Assembly (NCBI RefSeq): GCF_002294995.1 | Contig: NZ_NSGF01000023.1 | Coordinates: 1 to 64,000 of the forward strand | DNA from: Mesorhizobium sp. WSM3860 | GTDB taxonomy: Bacteria; Pseudomonadota; Alphaproteobacteria; Rhizobiales; Rhizobiaceae | Length of the DNA: 64,000 nucleotides | Direction: 5' to 3' | Shown here: positions 52,893-61,764 of the stretch, one piece after another | Layout of the letters: each line of letters begins with the position of its first letter | Position numbering within the stretch: position 1 is the stretch's first letter | Notes under the pieces: generated by a model | Databases searched by the model: none | What the model saw: only the letters and a program-made list of their open reading frames with translations | What the model was told of the DNA's origin: nothing | Program-made: the position numbers and the translations under genes

Positions 52893-53615
52893 TCAGTCTT
52901 TTCCGAACAGCTTCTTCAGCATCGCGGCCATCGGCCCGCTCTCGGGAACCTTCGCCGGAGGCTGCTGCGCGCGGGCCTGGCGGATATGGCTCTGCTGTTT
53001 TGGCGCCTTGGGCGGCGGCCGATCGTCCTCGCCGGTCGGCACGAGCTTTTCGCGCAGCGCCAGCGTGATGCGGTTCATGAAGGAGTTGTCGTCGCCCATG
53101 GCCAGCAGTCCGGCGTCCTCGGCGATCGCGTCGAGCAACACGTCGAGCCATTCACGGTCGGCCTTGGCGAAATCGCCGAGCACATGCCCGTGCACCATCT
53201 CTTTGACGCCGGGATGGCCGACGCCGATGCGGACCCGGCGATAGGCATTGCCGACATGCTGGTCGAGTGAGCGGATGCCGTTGTGGCCGCCGGAACCGCC
53301 GCCGACCTTGACCCTGAGCTTGCCGGCGGCAAGGTCGATCTCGTCGTAGAAGACGGTGAGGGCAGCGGCATCGAGCTTGTAGAAGCGCAACGCCTCGCCG
53401 ACCGACTGGCCGGATAAATTCATGAAGGTCTGCGGCTTGATCAAAAGGATCTTCTCGCCGCCCAGCGCGCCCTCGGCGATCAGGCCCTGGAACTTCTTCG
53501 ACCAGGGCGAAAAAGAATGGCGGCGGGCAATCGCGTCCGCCGCCATGAAACCGACATTGTGTCGGTTGTTCTGATATTTCGCGCCCGGATTGCCGAGGCC
53601 TGCAAAGACAAGCAT
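52893..53615 (-). CDS. pth: Peptidyl-tRNA hydrolase
   Basis: 240 aa. GLGNPGAKYQNNRHNVGFM contains the catalytic histidine near residue 20, and KPQTFMNLSGQSV and HNGIRSLDQHVG are the other conserved blocks. It frees tRNA from peptidyl-tRNA that drops off ribosomes. A basic, Pro-rich C-terminal tail of about 40 residues makes it longer than E. coli Pth, as usual in rhizobia. It follows rplY by 25 bases. Confidence 0.95.
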   Translation of the reverse strand: MLVFAGLGNPGAKYQNNRHNVGFMAADAIARRHSFSPWSKKFQGLIAEGALGGEKILLIKPQTFMNLSGQSVGEALRFYKLDAAALTVFYDEIDLAAGKLRVKVGGGSGGHNGIRSLDQHVGNAYRRVRIGVGHPGVKEMVHGHVLGDFAKADREWLDVLLDAIAEDAGLLAMGDDNSFMNRITLALREKLVPTGEDDRPPPKAPKQQSHIRQARAQQPPAKVPESGPMAAMLKKLFGKD

Positions 53616-53640
53616 CGTCGTCTCCTGGCGCCGAGAGAAA

Positions 53641-54285
53641 CTACTTCTCTTCGGCCTCAGCGGCCTCAGCTTCCGGCGCTGCCGGTTCGGCAGTCTCCTC
53701 CGTCTCCGGCTTCATTGCCGCGGAGCCGGCAATGGTCGCGATGGTGAAGTCGCGATCGGAGATCACCGGCTTGACGCCGGCCGGCAGGGCAACCGCCGAA
53801 ATGTGGATCGAGTCGCCGATTTCGGTGCCGGCGAGATCGACGGTGATGAATTCGGGGATCGCGTTGGCAGGGCAATGGAACTCGACTTCGTGACGAACGA
53901 TGTTGAGCACGCCGCCGCGCTTGATGCCGGGCGACTTGTCCTCATTGATGAAGTGGACGGGCACGTCGACATTGACCTCGGTGTCCTTGCCGATGCGCAG
54001 GAAGTCGACATGGACCGGGAAGTCCTTGACCGGGTCGAGCTGAAAATCCTTCGGCAGGACCTGGATCTTCTTGCCGTCGACATCGATCGTCGCGATCGTG
54101 GTCAGAAACCCGCCGCCGTGGATCTTGTAGAAGATGTCCTTGTAGTTGAGGGCGATCGCCAGGGGGGGCTGCTTGTCGCCGTAAATAACTGCAGGCACTT
54201 TGCCGTTGCGACGAACTGCACGGGCGGACCCCTTACCGACCTGTTCGCGCGCTTCGGCCTTGAGCTCGTAAGCCTCGTGGCTCAT
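53641..54285 (-). CDS. rplY: 50S ribosomal protein L25/Ctc (long form)
   Basis: 214 aa with the 5S-rRNA binding N-terminal domain (REQVGKGSARAVRRNGKVPA, VIYGDKQPP) and the TL5/CTC beta domain. A Glu/Ala-rich acidic tail (EAEAAEAEEK) ends the protein. The order rplY-pth-ychF is common in alphaproteobacteria. Confidence 0.95.
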   Translation of the reverse strand: MSHEAYELKAEAREQVGKGSARAVRRNGKVPAVIYGDKQPPLAIALNYKDIFYKIHGGGFLTTIATIDVDGKKIQVLPKDFQLDPVKDFPVHVDFLRIGKDTEVNVDVPVHFINEDKSPGIKRGGVLNIVRHEVEFHCPANAIPEFITVDLAGTEIGDSIHISAVALPAGVKPVISDRDFTIATIAGSAAMKPETEETAEPAAPEAEAAEAEEK

Positions 54286-54666
54286 GGCATTTCCTTTCGC
54301 GTGTTATGGAGCGTTCGCGGCGGGCAAGCCCCTCCGTAAACGTCGAAAGCCGTCGCGGCCTTGCATAGTCGATCCAAACGCTTTTGGCTGTCCAAATGCT
54401 TTGGGGATCATGCAGGCCTGGCCGGCCTTCCTCCGCGTTGCCTCCAAGGGTGTCTACGCGGGTGGCGGCTCTATAGCGGAAGGCGACGAGAGGCGCAAGC
54501 CGTTGACCCGGAAGCCTTTGACCAAGGTCGGTTTGAGCATAGTCGACGCTTCCCCCTGACGCCAAGTTGGATCTGCCAGCCTGCTCCGAGCGCCGTCTGC
54601 GTCCGTCATGTAGCATCGGCCAGGTTTCAATCGTCCTTAGCATTGGAAGGACCTCTGGAGATCAAC
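54286..54666. other. Intergenic region between rplY and the GST gene
   Basis: About 381 bases between divergent genes. It must hold the rplY-pth-ychF promoter and the GST promoter. I see no ORF, RNA gene or repeat that I can defend. Confidence 0.45.
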
Positions 54667-55320
54667 ATGAAACTTCTGTTCAGCCGCAATCCCAATCCTC
54701 GCCTCGCTGTCGCGACGGCGCGCTATCTCAAGGCGGAGGTCGCGTACGAATTCGCGTCGCCCATGGCGCCTGGGCAAGCCGAGCGCTATCGCGCGCTGAA
54801 CCCCAATTTGACCTTGCCCATCTTGGCCGGCCCGGGATGGAGCCTCTGGGAAGCCGATGCGATCGCCTGCCGGCTCTCACGCGACATGCGTTCGGATTTC
54901 TGGCGCACCGGCGACGACGAGCCGGAGATGATCCGCTGGCTGAGCTGGGGCAAGGAAAATTTCGTCAGGGCCTGCGACATGGTGCATTTCGAGCGCGGCA
55001 CGAAACAGCGCTGGGGGCTGGGGCCGATCGACAAGGCATTGGTCGAGGAGGGGCTGAGGCAGTTCCACGTGACAGCCGCCATCCTTGAAGCCGAGCTTTG
55101 CGGGCGCCAATGGCTGGTCGGCAATTCGGTTTGCTATGCCGACTTTCGTATGGCGACCTTTCTCGCGTTCAATGATGCCGCCCGGTTGCCGCTTGAGGAC
55201 TATCCGTCGCTCAGGCGCTGGTATCGGCGGATCGAGGATATCGATGCCTGGCGCGACCCGTTCCAAGGGCTGGATGCGCCGCAACTGCCGCCGGTCAGCA
55301 GCGAGGCGGTGCCGGGCTAA
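54667..55320 (+). CDS. Glutathione S-transferase family protein
   Basis: 217 aa. The thioredoxin-like N-terminal domain starts MKLLFSRNPNPRLAVATARY and has the NPNLTLPIL cis-proline loop and the W-E-A-D-A segment that binds the glutamyl part of glutathione. An all-helical C-terminal domain follows, including NSVCYADFRMATFL (the N-capping box). The class is uncertain. GGAG lies six bases before the ATG. Confidence 0.8.
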   Translation: MKLLFSRNPNPRLAVATARYLKAEVAYEFASPMAPGQAERYRALNPNLTLPILAGPGWSLWEADAIACRLSRDMRSDFWRTGDDEPEMIRWLSWGKENFVRACDMVHFERGTKQRWGLGPIDKALVEEGLRQFHVTAAILEAELCGRQWLVGNSVCYADFRMATFLAFNDAARLPLEDYPSLRRWYRRIEDIDAWRDPFQGLDAPQLPPVSSEAVPG

Positions 55321-55559
55321 GCAAGGATTTTGAACGGTCCTTCTTGAATCGACGATGCCTGCGAGTCCGTGGGGGAAATGGCTATAGCCGCGCCGTCCGG
55401 ACGATGGGCCTCGGGCCGGAACTCCGCATCCGCTGAACCAATCAACGGTCAAAGGACGCAAACTCAATCCCTCTCCCGGGCTCGTTTTGAAATCATCTCG
55501 CTCACTTAATTCTATAAAGTTTGTAGCCTTAATGAATAAAGCAGCGTGGAGAGGCGGAG

Positions 55560-56117
55560 ATGACGAAGAAGCTGGTGGTGGGGATATCCGGCAACCTGAC
55601 CCGCCCGTCTAAGACCAAGGCCTTCATCAGCCATATTGCCGGCGACGTCGCCGGCCGGATCGGTGCGGCACCTGCGGTCTTCGACATCGAGGACCTCGGT
55701 CCATCCTTTCCTCCGGCACGGCGCCTCGGCGATCTCGACCCGGCGGCGCGCGGGATCGTTGAGCAATTCGTCAACGCCGGCGTTCTGGTGGTTGGGTCGC
55801 CGACTTTCAAAGGCAGTTATACCGGCCTTTTCAAGCACTTGTTCGACCTCCTCGATCCGTCGTCACTGCGCGGAAAGCCAATCATTCTGGCGGCGACCGG
55901 CGGCGGTGAGCGCCATTCGCTGATCGTCGAGCACCAGTTGCGGCCGCTGTTCGGCTTCTTCGAGGCGCTGACGATGCCGACCGCGATCTACGCCTCGGAC
56001 AAGGATTTTGCCGACGGCCTCCTAGTATCGGAAGCCATCCACGCCCGCGCCCGGCAGGCGGTCGCCGAGGTTGTCAAGGCTGTTGGCGCCAGCCGCAACG
56101 TCGGCCTCGCCGCCTGA
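55560..56117 (+). CDS. NAD(P)H-dependent FMN reductase (MsuE/SsuE-like)
   Basis: 185 aa, flavodoxin-like fold. VGISGNLTRPSKTKAFI is the phosphate-binding start, and GSPTFKGSYTGLFKHLFDLL is the flavin-contact motif shared with SsuE and MsuE. It would supply reduced FMN to the monooxygenase encoded next. First of a five-gene operon (55560-60212). Confidence 0.88.
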   Translation: MTKKLVVGISGNLTRPSKTKAFISHIAGDVAGRIGAAPAVFDIEDLGPSFPPARRLGDLDPAARGIVEQFVNAGVLVVGSPTFKGSYTGLFKHLFDLLDPSSLRGKPIILAATGGGERHSLIVEHQLRPLFGFFEALTMPTAIYASDKDFADGLLVSEAIHARARQAVAEVVKAVGASRNVGLAA

Positions 56118-56153
56118 CTCAAAACCAGTCTTTTCCGAACCGAAGGATCAGCC

Positions 56154-57518
56154 ATGACCAGCCCCAGCAAGTCTCGACAGATCAAGCTTGGCGCCTTCCT
56201 GCCCGGCGGCGGCCAGCATGTCGCGGCCTGGCGTCATCCGGACTCGCCGGCCGACGGTGCGACCAATTTCGAATTTCACAAGAAGCTCGCACTGGCCGCC
56301 GAGCGCGGCCTGTTCGATGCGTATTTCCTCGCCGACAATCTGACCGTCGGGCTCGGCGCCCGCGAAGGCGGCAACGCCAAGATCGCCGGTTTCGAGCCGG
56401 TGACTTTGTTCGCGGCATTGGCGCCGCTCACTACCCATCTCGGCTTCATCGCCACCGCCTCGACCACTTATGAAGAGCCTTACACGCTCGCCCGCAAATT
56501 CGCTTCGCTCGACCTTCTGTCGAATGGCCGGGCCGGCTGGAACGTGGTGACCTCAGCGGGCGACGACACGGCGCGCAACTTCAATCGCGACGTCCAGCCC
56601 AACCATGCCGAGCGCTACGCGAGGGCGCATGAGCATGTCGAAACCGTCAAGGCGCTGTGGGACAGCTGGGAAGACGACGCCTTCATCCGCGACAAGAAGA
56701 CCGGCCGCTTCTACGACCAGGACAGACTGCACGACATCAACCACAAGGGCGAGCATTTCAGCGTCAAGGGGCCGCTCAACGTGCCGCGGCCGGTGCAAGG
56801 CCATCCCGTGGTGGTGCAGGCCGGGCAATCCGAGGACGGTCGCAGGCTTGCGGCTGCCTCGGCCGAGGTGATCTTCACCGCACATCAGAACCTCACCTCC
56901 GCGCAGGAATTCTACCGCGATATCAAGGCGCGCGTGGCCGCGGCCGGCCGCGATCCGGCGCAGGTGCTGATCATGCCGGGTGTGGCGCCTTTCGTCGGCC
57001 GCACCGAGGAGGAAGCCCGCGCCAAGTACCAGCAGTTGAACGACCTAATCCTGCCGGAGGATGGCGTGGCGCTGCTCAACGCGCTTGCCGGCCAGACGCT
57101 CGACCTCCGGGACTATCCGCTCGACGGGCCGCTGCCGCCGAGCAAAGAGACCGAAGGCATGAGGAGCCGGCAGGCGCTGATCCGCCAGATCGCCGACGAA
57201 CACAATTTTACGATCCGCCAGCTCTATCAATGGGTGGCGACCGCGCGCGGCCACTATACGGTGATCGGAAGCGCCGCCCAGATCGCTGATCAGCTGGAGG
57301 AATGGTTCACCAGCGAGGCCGCGGACGGCTTCAATATCCTGCCGCCCTGGCTGCCCGGCGCGCTCGACGATTTCGTCGACCTGGTCATCCCCGAACTGCA
57401 GCGCCGCGGCCTGTTCCGCACCGCCTATGAAGGCAGGACGCTGCGCGAAAATCTCGGCCTCAGGCGGCCTGAGAATCCGTGGACGGTCGCACGCTCGACC
57501 GTGCTCGCCGCCGAATGA
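56154..57518 (+). CDS. Flavin-dependent monooxygenase (LLM class, NtaA/SnaA/DszA type)
   Basis: 454 aa, TIM-barrel bacterial luciferase fold. It shows KLGAFLPGGGQHVAAWRHP at the start, GRAGWNVVTSAGDDTARNFN as flavin site and HEHVETVKALWDSW, all characteristic of the NtaA/SnaA/DszA branch rather than of SsuD. It uses FMNH2 from the reductase and O2. With an ABC importer in the same operon, the substrate is likely an organosulfur or aromatic chelate compound. Confidence 0.88.
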   Translation: MTSPSKSRQIKLGAFLPGGGQHVAAWRHPDSPADGATNFEFHKKLALAAERGLFDAYFLADNLTVGLGAREGGNAKIAGFEPVTLFAALAPLTTHLGFIATASTTYEEPYTLARKFASLDLLSNGRAGWNVVTSAGDDTARNFNRDVQPNHAERYARAHEHVETVKALWDSWEDDAFIRDKKTGRFYDQDRLHDINHKGEHFSVKGPLNVPRPVQGHPVVVQAGQSEDGRRLAAASAEVIFTAHQNLTSAQEFYRDIKARVAAAGRDPAQVLIMPGVAPFVGRTEEEARAKYQQLNDLILPEDGVALLNALAGQTLDLRDYPLDGPLPPSKETEGMRSRQALIRQIADEHNFTIRQLYQWVATARGHYTVIGSAAQIADQLEEWFTSEAADGFNILPPWLPGALDDFVDLVIPELQRRGLFRTAYEGRTLRENLGLRRPENPWTVARSTVLAAE

Positions 57519-57540
57519 TCCTCAAACGAAAGGCAAGACG

Positions 57541-58389
57541 ATGATGATGCAGCACATCGAACGAGCGGTCGGCATCGGCGGGCGCAATGGCGGCAATGGC
57601 TTCGGCACCGAGGCCGTGCGGCTGGCCGGTCGCGCCTCGGCGCGGATCCTGTCGCGCTATGGCGTGCTTCTCGGCTTCCTGGCGCTCTGGCAGGTGGCGG
57701 CGGCGAGCGGCTGGGTCAACACGGCGGTGCTGCCGCCGATCGACACAATTGCCGTAGCGCTGTGGAAGGGGCTCGCCGGCGGCAGCCTGCTCGGCGATAT
57801 CGCCATCAGCCTGCAGCGCGCCGGCCTCGCCTTCGCGGCGGCGGTCATCGTCGCCATTCCGCTCGGCCTCGTGATGGGGCAGGTGCGGGCGGTCGAAACC
57901 GCGTTGGACCCCATCCTGCAATTGTTCCGCCAGACTTCGGCACTGGCGCTCTATCCGGTGTTCATCCTGCTCCTGGGCCTGGGCGAGGCTTCCAAGGTGT
58001 TCGTGATTTTCTGGGCGACGCTCTTTCCGTTGCTGCTCAACACCATCAGCGGTGTGAAAGAGGTCGATCCGAAGCTGCTCGAAATGGCGCGCGTCTACGG
58101 CGCTCGGCGGCTGACCATATTCCGCCGCGTCGTGCTGCCGGGAGCCGTGCCTTCGATCTTCGTCGGCTTGCGGCTCGGCGCCACCACCGCGCTGCTGCTG
58201 CTGATTGCCTCCGAAATGATCGGCGCCAACAAGGGCATCGGCTTCCAGGTGATGAATGCGCAGTACAACTTCCAGATCCCGCTGATGTTCGCGGCGATCG
58301 TCATCCTCGCAGCCCTTGGCCTGATCGCCAACCAGGCGCTGGTTGGCCTGCAGCGGCGGCTCTGCCGCTGGAGCAACTCCGTCGGCTGA
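57541..58389 (+). CDS. ABC transporter permease (sulfonate/nitrate/taurine type)
   Basis: 282 aa with about six transmembrane helices and an EAA-type loop (MARVYGARRLTIFRRVVLPG). It belongs to the SsuC/TauC group. ATG 57541 follows AAAGG by nine bases; the longer frame overlaps the monooxygenase and is not used. Confidence 0.88.
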   Translation: MMMQHIERAVGIGGRNGGNGFGTEAVRLAGRASARILSRYGVLLGFLALWQVAAASGWVNTAVLPPIDTIAVALWKGLAGGSLLGDIAISLQRAGLAFAAAVIVAIPLGLVMGQVRAVETALDPILQLFRQTSALALYPVFILLLGLGEASKVFVIFWATLFPLLLNTISGVKEVDPKLLEMARVYGARRLTIFRRVVLPGAVPSIFVGLRLGATTALLLLIASEMIGANKGIGFQVMNAQYNFQIPLMFAAIVILAALGLIANQALVGLQRRLCRWSNSVG

Positions 58390-58434
58390 GCAGCCAATCT
58401 TCCCAGTCATCCTGTAACCATGAAAGGCCGGACC

Positions 58435-59433
58435 ATGACCATCACACGCCGTTCATTTCTCCTGCGGGCCCCGCTTGCCGCCGGCATCATCGCCGCCGGT
58501 CTGCCCGGCATCGCCCGCTCGCAGGCCGCTTCCGTCAAAATCCGCTACCTCGCCAGCCGCGGCGGCATTTCCCCGCACGAACTCGCCGACGAACTCGGCT
58601 ATTTCAAAGGCCTCGGCATCGAGCTCGAGAATGTCGGCTATGCGGCGGGGGGTCCGGAATCGCTGTTCGCGCTCGCCTCCGGCAGCGTCGATTTGGGTTC
58701 GGCCGCGACGCCGGCCGTGATCAACTCGATCGCCGGCGGCAATGACTTCGTCGCTGCCTATCCGAGCAACGGCATCAACAAGGATGTGAAAAGCGTCTTC
58801 TATGTGCTGGAAGACAGTCCGATCAAATCGATCGCTGACATCGCCGGCAAGACGATCTCGGTCAACACGCTCGGCGCCCATCTCGACTACACGGTGCGCG
58901 AGGCGCTGCACAGTGTCGGCTTGCCGCCGGATGCGGCCAAACTGGTCGTAGTGCCGGGGCCGCAACTCGAGCAGACCCTGCGCTCGCATCAGGTCGATGT
59001 CGCCGGGCTCGGTTACTGGCAGGCGACTTTCGCTGGCCAACTGGTCAGCAATGGCGGGGTGCGCGGTGTCTTCAACGACACCGATGTGCTCGGCGAGATC
59101 GCCGGCGGTTTCGTGGTGCTGCGGCGCGATTTCATCGCCGCCAATCCGGACGCTGCCCGCAACTTCGTCGAACAGTCAGCGCGCGCCGCCGACTGGTCGC
59201 GACAGAACCCCGACCAGACGCGCAAGCTGCTCGCCGACATCCTCAACAGGCGCGGCGAGAATGGCGAACTGGCGCGCTACTGGACCGGCTTCGGCCTTCG
59301 CGAGAAGGCGGCGGTGACCGACCGCGACGTCGACTTCTGGGTGAGCATTCTAGAGCGTGACGGTCGTCTGCCGAAAGGCAAGCTCAAGGCCGCCGACATT
59401 CTCTACCGCCCGGGCGAAACCAAGATCAACTGA
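58435..59433 (+). CDS. ABC transporter substrate-binding protein (sulfonate type)
   Basis: 332 aa. The Tat-like signal (TRRSFLLRAPLAAGIIAAG) and the NMT1/SsuA-like fold (LADELGYFKGLGIELENVG, GSVDLGSAATPAVINSIAGG) place it in the aliphatic sulfonate/nitrate receptor group. GAAAGG lies seven bases before ATG 58435; an ATG at 58420 is a second choice. Confidence 0.87.
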   Translation: MTITRRSFLLRAPLAAGIIAAGLPGIARSQAASVKIRYLASRGGISPHELADELGYFKGLGIELENVGYAAGGPESLFALASGSVDLGSAATPAVINSIAGGNDFVAAYPSNGINKDVKSVFYVLEDSPIKSIADIAGKTISVNTLGAHLDYTVREALHSVGLPPDAAKLVVVPGPQLEQTLRSHQVDVAGLGYWQATFAGQLVSNGGVRGVFNDTDVLGEIAGGFVVLRRDFIAANPDAARNFVEQSARAADWSRQNPDQTRKLLADILNRRGENGELARYWTGFGLREKAAVTDRDVDFWVSILERDGRLPKGKLKAADILYRPGETKIN

Positions 59434-59450
59434 GCACGGAGGCAAGCGCC

Positions 59451-60212
59451 ATGGCCACCGCACGCGGCGGCGAGGTCACGATACGCGACCTGTCCAAATC
59501 CTTCACGCTCGGCGGGCGTCAGCTTGCCGTGCTGCGCTCGCTCAGCCTCGACGTCCGCTCCGGCGAGTGCCTCGTCATCGTCGGCGCCAGCGGCTCCGGC
59601 AAGACGACGCTGCTGCGCGTCCTGGCCGGGCTGGAGCGGGCCGACGGCGGCGCCGTCGCCATCGACGGGAGAGAGATCGAGGGCGTCGGCGAGGAACGGG
59701 CGGTGATCTTCCAGGAGTCGCGGCTGCTGCCCTGGCTGACCGTGCTCGGCAATGTCGCTTTCGGCCTTGAAGTGCGCGGCGTACCCAAGCCGGAAGCCGA
59801 GAAGCGGGCAAGCTTCTATATCGCTCTGGTCGGCCTCGCCGAATTCAGCGATGCCTACCCAAGACAACTTTCGGGCGGCATGGCGCAGCGCGTCGGCATC
59901 GCCAGGGCGCTGACCGTGCAGCCGGAAATCCTGCTGCTGGACGAGCCGTTAGGGGCTCTCGACGCCATGACCAAGATCTCCATGCAGGAGGAACTGGCGC
60001 GCATCTGGAACGAGGAGGACGTCACCATGGTCTTGGTCACCCATGACCTCGAGGAGGCGATCTATCTCGCCGATAGGGTGCTGATCCTGCCCAAGGAAAA
60101 GGGCAAGGCGGCAAGGCTGATCGATGTCGATTTGCCACGCCCGCGCGACCGCAGCGAAACCCGCTTCGTGCGCTACCGCGAGGAGCTGCTGCGCGAGTTC
60201 GGCCTGCACTAA
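59451..60212 (+). CDS. ABC transporter ATP-binding protein (sulfonate type)
   Basis: 253 aa. Walker A is GASGSGKTT near residue 45, the Q-loop FQESRLLPW, signature LSGGMAQR near 140 and Walker B ILLLDEPLGALD. SsuB/TauB-like. It completes the importer with the two preceding genes. Confidence 0.9.
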   Translation: MATARGGEVTIRDLSKSFTLGGRQLAVLRSLSLDVRSGECLVIVGASGSGKTTLLRVLAGLERADGGAVAIDGREIEGVGEERAVIFQESRLLPWLTVLGNVAFGLEVRGVPKPEAEKRASFYIALVGLAEFSDAYPRQLSGGMAQRVGIARALTVQPEILLLDEPLGALDAMTKISMQEELARIWNEEDVTMVLVTHDLEEAIYLADRVLILPKEKGKAARLIDVDLPRPRDRSETRFVRYREELLREFGLH

Positions 60213-60235
60213 GCAGACCTTATAGCGCTTGGAGG

Positions 60236-60679
60236 TCAGGCAGCATCTGCCGTTCGGTCGCCGCTCAACGCATCCCGCAACGCCCGGACTTTTCGGGTGA
60301 GGGCATCGATCTCGGCCGAGGTCATGCCTGAGCGCTCGACCAGCGTTTCGCCCAGACAGTTGCATTGCGTGAGCAGCGCCCGGCCGGCCGCGGTGAGATC
60401 GACCTGCACCTGCCGCTCATCGTCATGGCTGCGCTGGCGGGTCACCAGCCCCGCCTGTTCCATGCGCTTGACCAGCGGCGTGACGGTGCTCGATTCCAGC
60501 GCCAGCCGGCGCGCTATGGTGCCGACCGACATGCCATCGGCCTCTCCAAGCGCATTGAGCACGAGATACTGGGGATAGGTGATCCCCATCGCGTCGAGCA
60601 TGGGCTTGTAGGTGCGGTTGATCGCCATGCTCGTGGCGTAGAGTGCGAAACAGAGCTGATTGTCCAGCGGCAGAGGCAT
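60236..60679 (-). CDS. MarR-family transcriptional regulator
   Basis: 147 aa. The winged helix includes GITYPQYLVLNALGEADGMS and SSTVTPLVKRMEQAGLVTR (recognition helix), then QRSHDDERQVQVDLT (wing). It is divergent from a chloroperoxidase-like gene with 150 bases between starts. That gap carries repeated TTATCGCGA motifs, so it likely represses that gene and itself. The N-terminal part (LCFALYATSMAINRTYKPML) resembles OhrR-type regulators without giving proof. Confidence 0.88.
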   Translation of the reverse strand: MPLPLDNQLCFALYATSMAINRTYKPMLDAMGITYPQYLVLNALGEADGMSVGTIARRLALESSTVTPLVKRMEQAGLVTRQRSHDDERQVQVDLTAAGRALLTQCNCLGETLVERSGMTSAEIDALTRKVRALRDALSGDRTADAA

Positions 60680-60730
60680 CGCGCCAATTTCCTTTTGTCG
60701 ACGTCGCGAGGCTATTTAACACAAAACAAG

Positions 60731-60811
60731 ATATCGCGACACATATTATCGTAGACAAGACGTGGCGGCTGCGATAGGCATTTCATTATCGCGATATCAT
60801 TTATCGCGACA
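60731..60811. promoter_or_regulatory. Repeated TTATCGCGAYA operator motifs between marR and the hydrolase
   Basis: ATATCGCGACA at 60731-60741, TTATCGCGATA at 60786-60796 (core TATCGCGATA is a perfect 10-bp palindrome) and TTATCGCGACA at 60801-60811. A weaker TTATCGTAGACA is at 60746-60757. Their position before both divergent starts suggests binding sites of the MarR protein. Confidence 0.7.
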
Positions 60812-60829
60812 TTGACCAAGGAGATTGAG

Positions 60830-61693
60830 ATGACTGAAGCTTCGCATGCGAAGGCTGGCTCGGGCAGCGGCACGATCACCACCAAGGACGGCACGCAGAT
60901 CTACTACAAGGATTGGGGCACCGGTCAGCCGGTTGTCTTCCACCATGGCTGGCCGCTGAGCAGCGACGACTGGGATGCCCAGATGCTGTTCTTCCTCTCC
61001 AGGGGCTATCGGGTCATCGCCCATGACCGTCGCGGCCACGGCCGTTCCAGCCAGACGGACACCGGCAATGAGATGGACACGTACGCCGCCGATGTGGCGG
61101 CGCTGGCTGCGCATCTCGACCTCGAGGACGCCATCCATGTCGGGCATTCCACAGGCGGTGGCGAAGTGGCGCGCTATGTCGCGCAGTACGGTTCCGGAGG
61201 CCGCGTCGCCAAGGCTGTGCTGCTCGGCGCGGTGCCGCCGATCATGCTCAAGACCGATGCCAATCCCGGCGGCCTGCCGATCGAAGTGTTCGACGGCTTT
61301 CGCTCAGCGCTGACAGCGAACCGCGCCCAGTTCTTCCGCGACGTTCCGGCCGGTCCGTTCTACGGCTTCAACCGTCCGGGCGCGACGGTGTCGGAAGGCG
61401 TCGTCGACAATTGGTGGCGGCAGGGCATGATGGGCAGCGCCAAGGCGCATTACGACTGCATCAAAGCGTTTTCGGAAACCGACTTCACCGAGGACCTGAA
61501 GAAGATCGAGGTGCCGGTGCTGGTCATGCATGGCGACGACGACCAGATCGTGCCGATCGCGGATTCGGCCCTGCTCGCGATCAAACTGCTCAAGAAGGGC
61601 GAGCTCAAAGTCTACAAGGGCCTTCCGCACGGCATGGCGACGACCCATGCGGACGTCATCAATGCCGACCTCCTGGCCTTCTTCCAGGCTTGA
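60830..61693 (+). CDS. Alpha/beta hydrolase, non-haem chloroperoxidase-like
   Basis: 287 aa. It shows FHHGWPLSSDDWDAQM (oxyanion region), the nucleophile GHSTGGGE near residue 104 and the final GLPHGMATTH with the catalytic histidine. It resembles cofactor-free haloperoxidases and arylesterases; peroxide-dependent halogenation is often a side activity of such esterases. AAGGAG lies seven bases before ATG 60830. Likely controlled by the divergent MarR protein. Confidence 0.85.
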   Translation: MTEASHAKAGSGSGTITTKDGTQIYYKDWGTGQPVVFHHGWPLSSDDWDAQMLFFLSRGYRVIAHDRRGHGRSSQTDTGNEMDTYAADVAALAAHLDLEDAIHVGHSTGGGEVARYVAQYGSGGRVAKAVLLGAVPPIMLKTDANPGGLPIEVFDGFRSALTANRAQFFRDVPAGPFYGFNRPGATVSEGVVDNWWRQGMMGSAKAHYDCIKAFSETDFTEDLKKIEVPVLVMHGDDDQIVPIADSALLAIKLLKKGELKVYKGLPHGMATTHADVINADLLAFFQA

Positions 61694-61704
61694 GTCCCAG
61701 CGCC

Positions 61705-61734
61705 AAAAAGCACCCGCCGTCGGGCGGGTGCTTT
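61705..61734. terminator. Bidirectional intrinsic terminator
   Basis: A perfect 12-bp stem AAAGCACCCGCC / GGCGGGTGCTTT with a 4-nt loop GTCG. It has A-runs on one side and T on the other. It lies between convergent genes (hydrolase and MFS) and can serve both. Confidence 0.9.
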
Positions 61735-61764
61735 GCTCGCTGGAGCTCGTTCGGAGCAGCCGGC

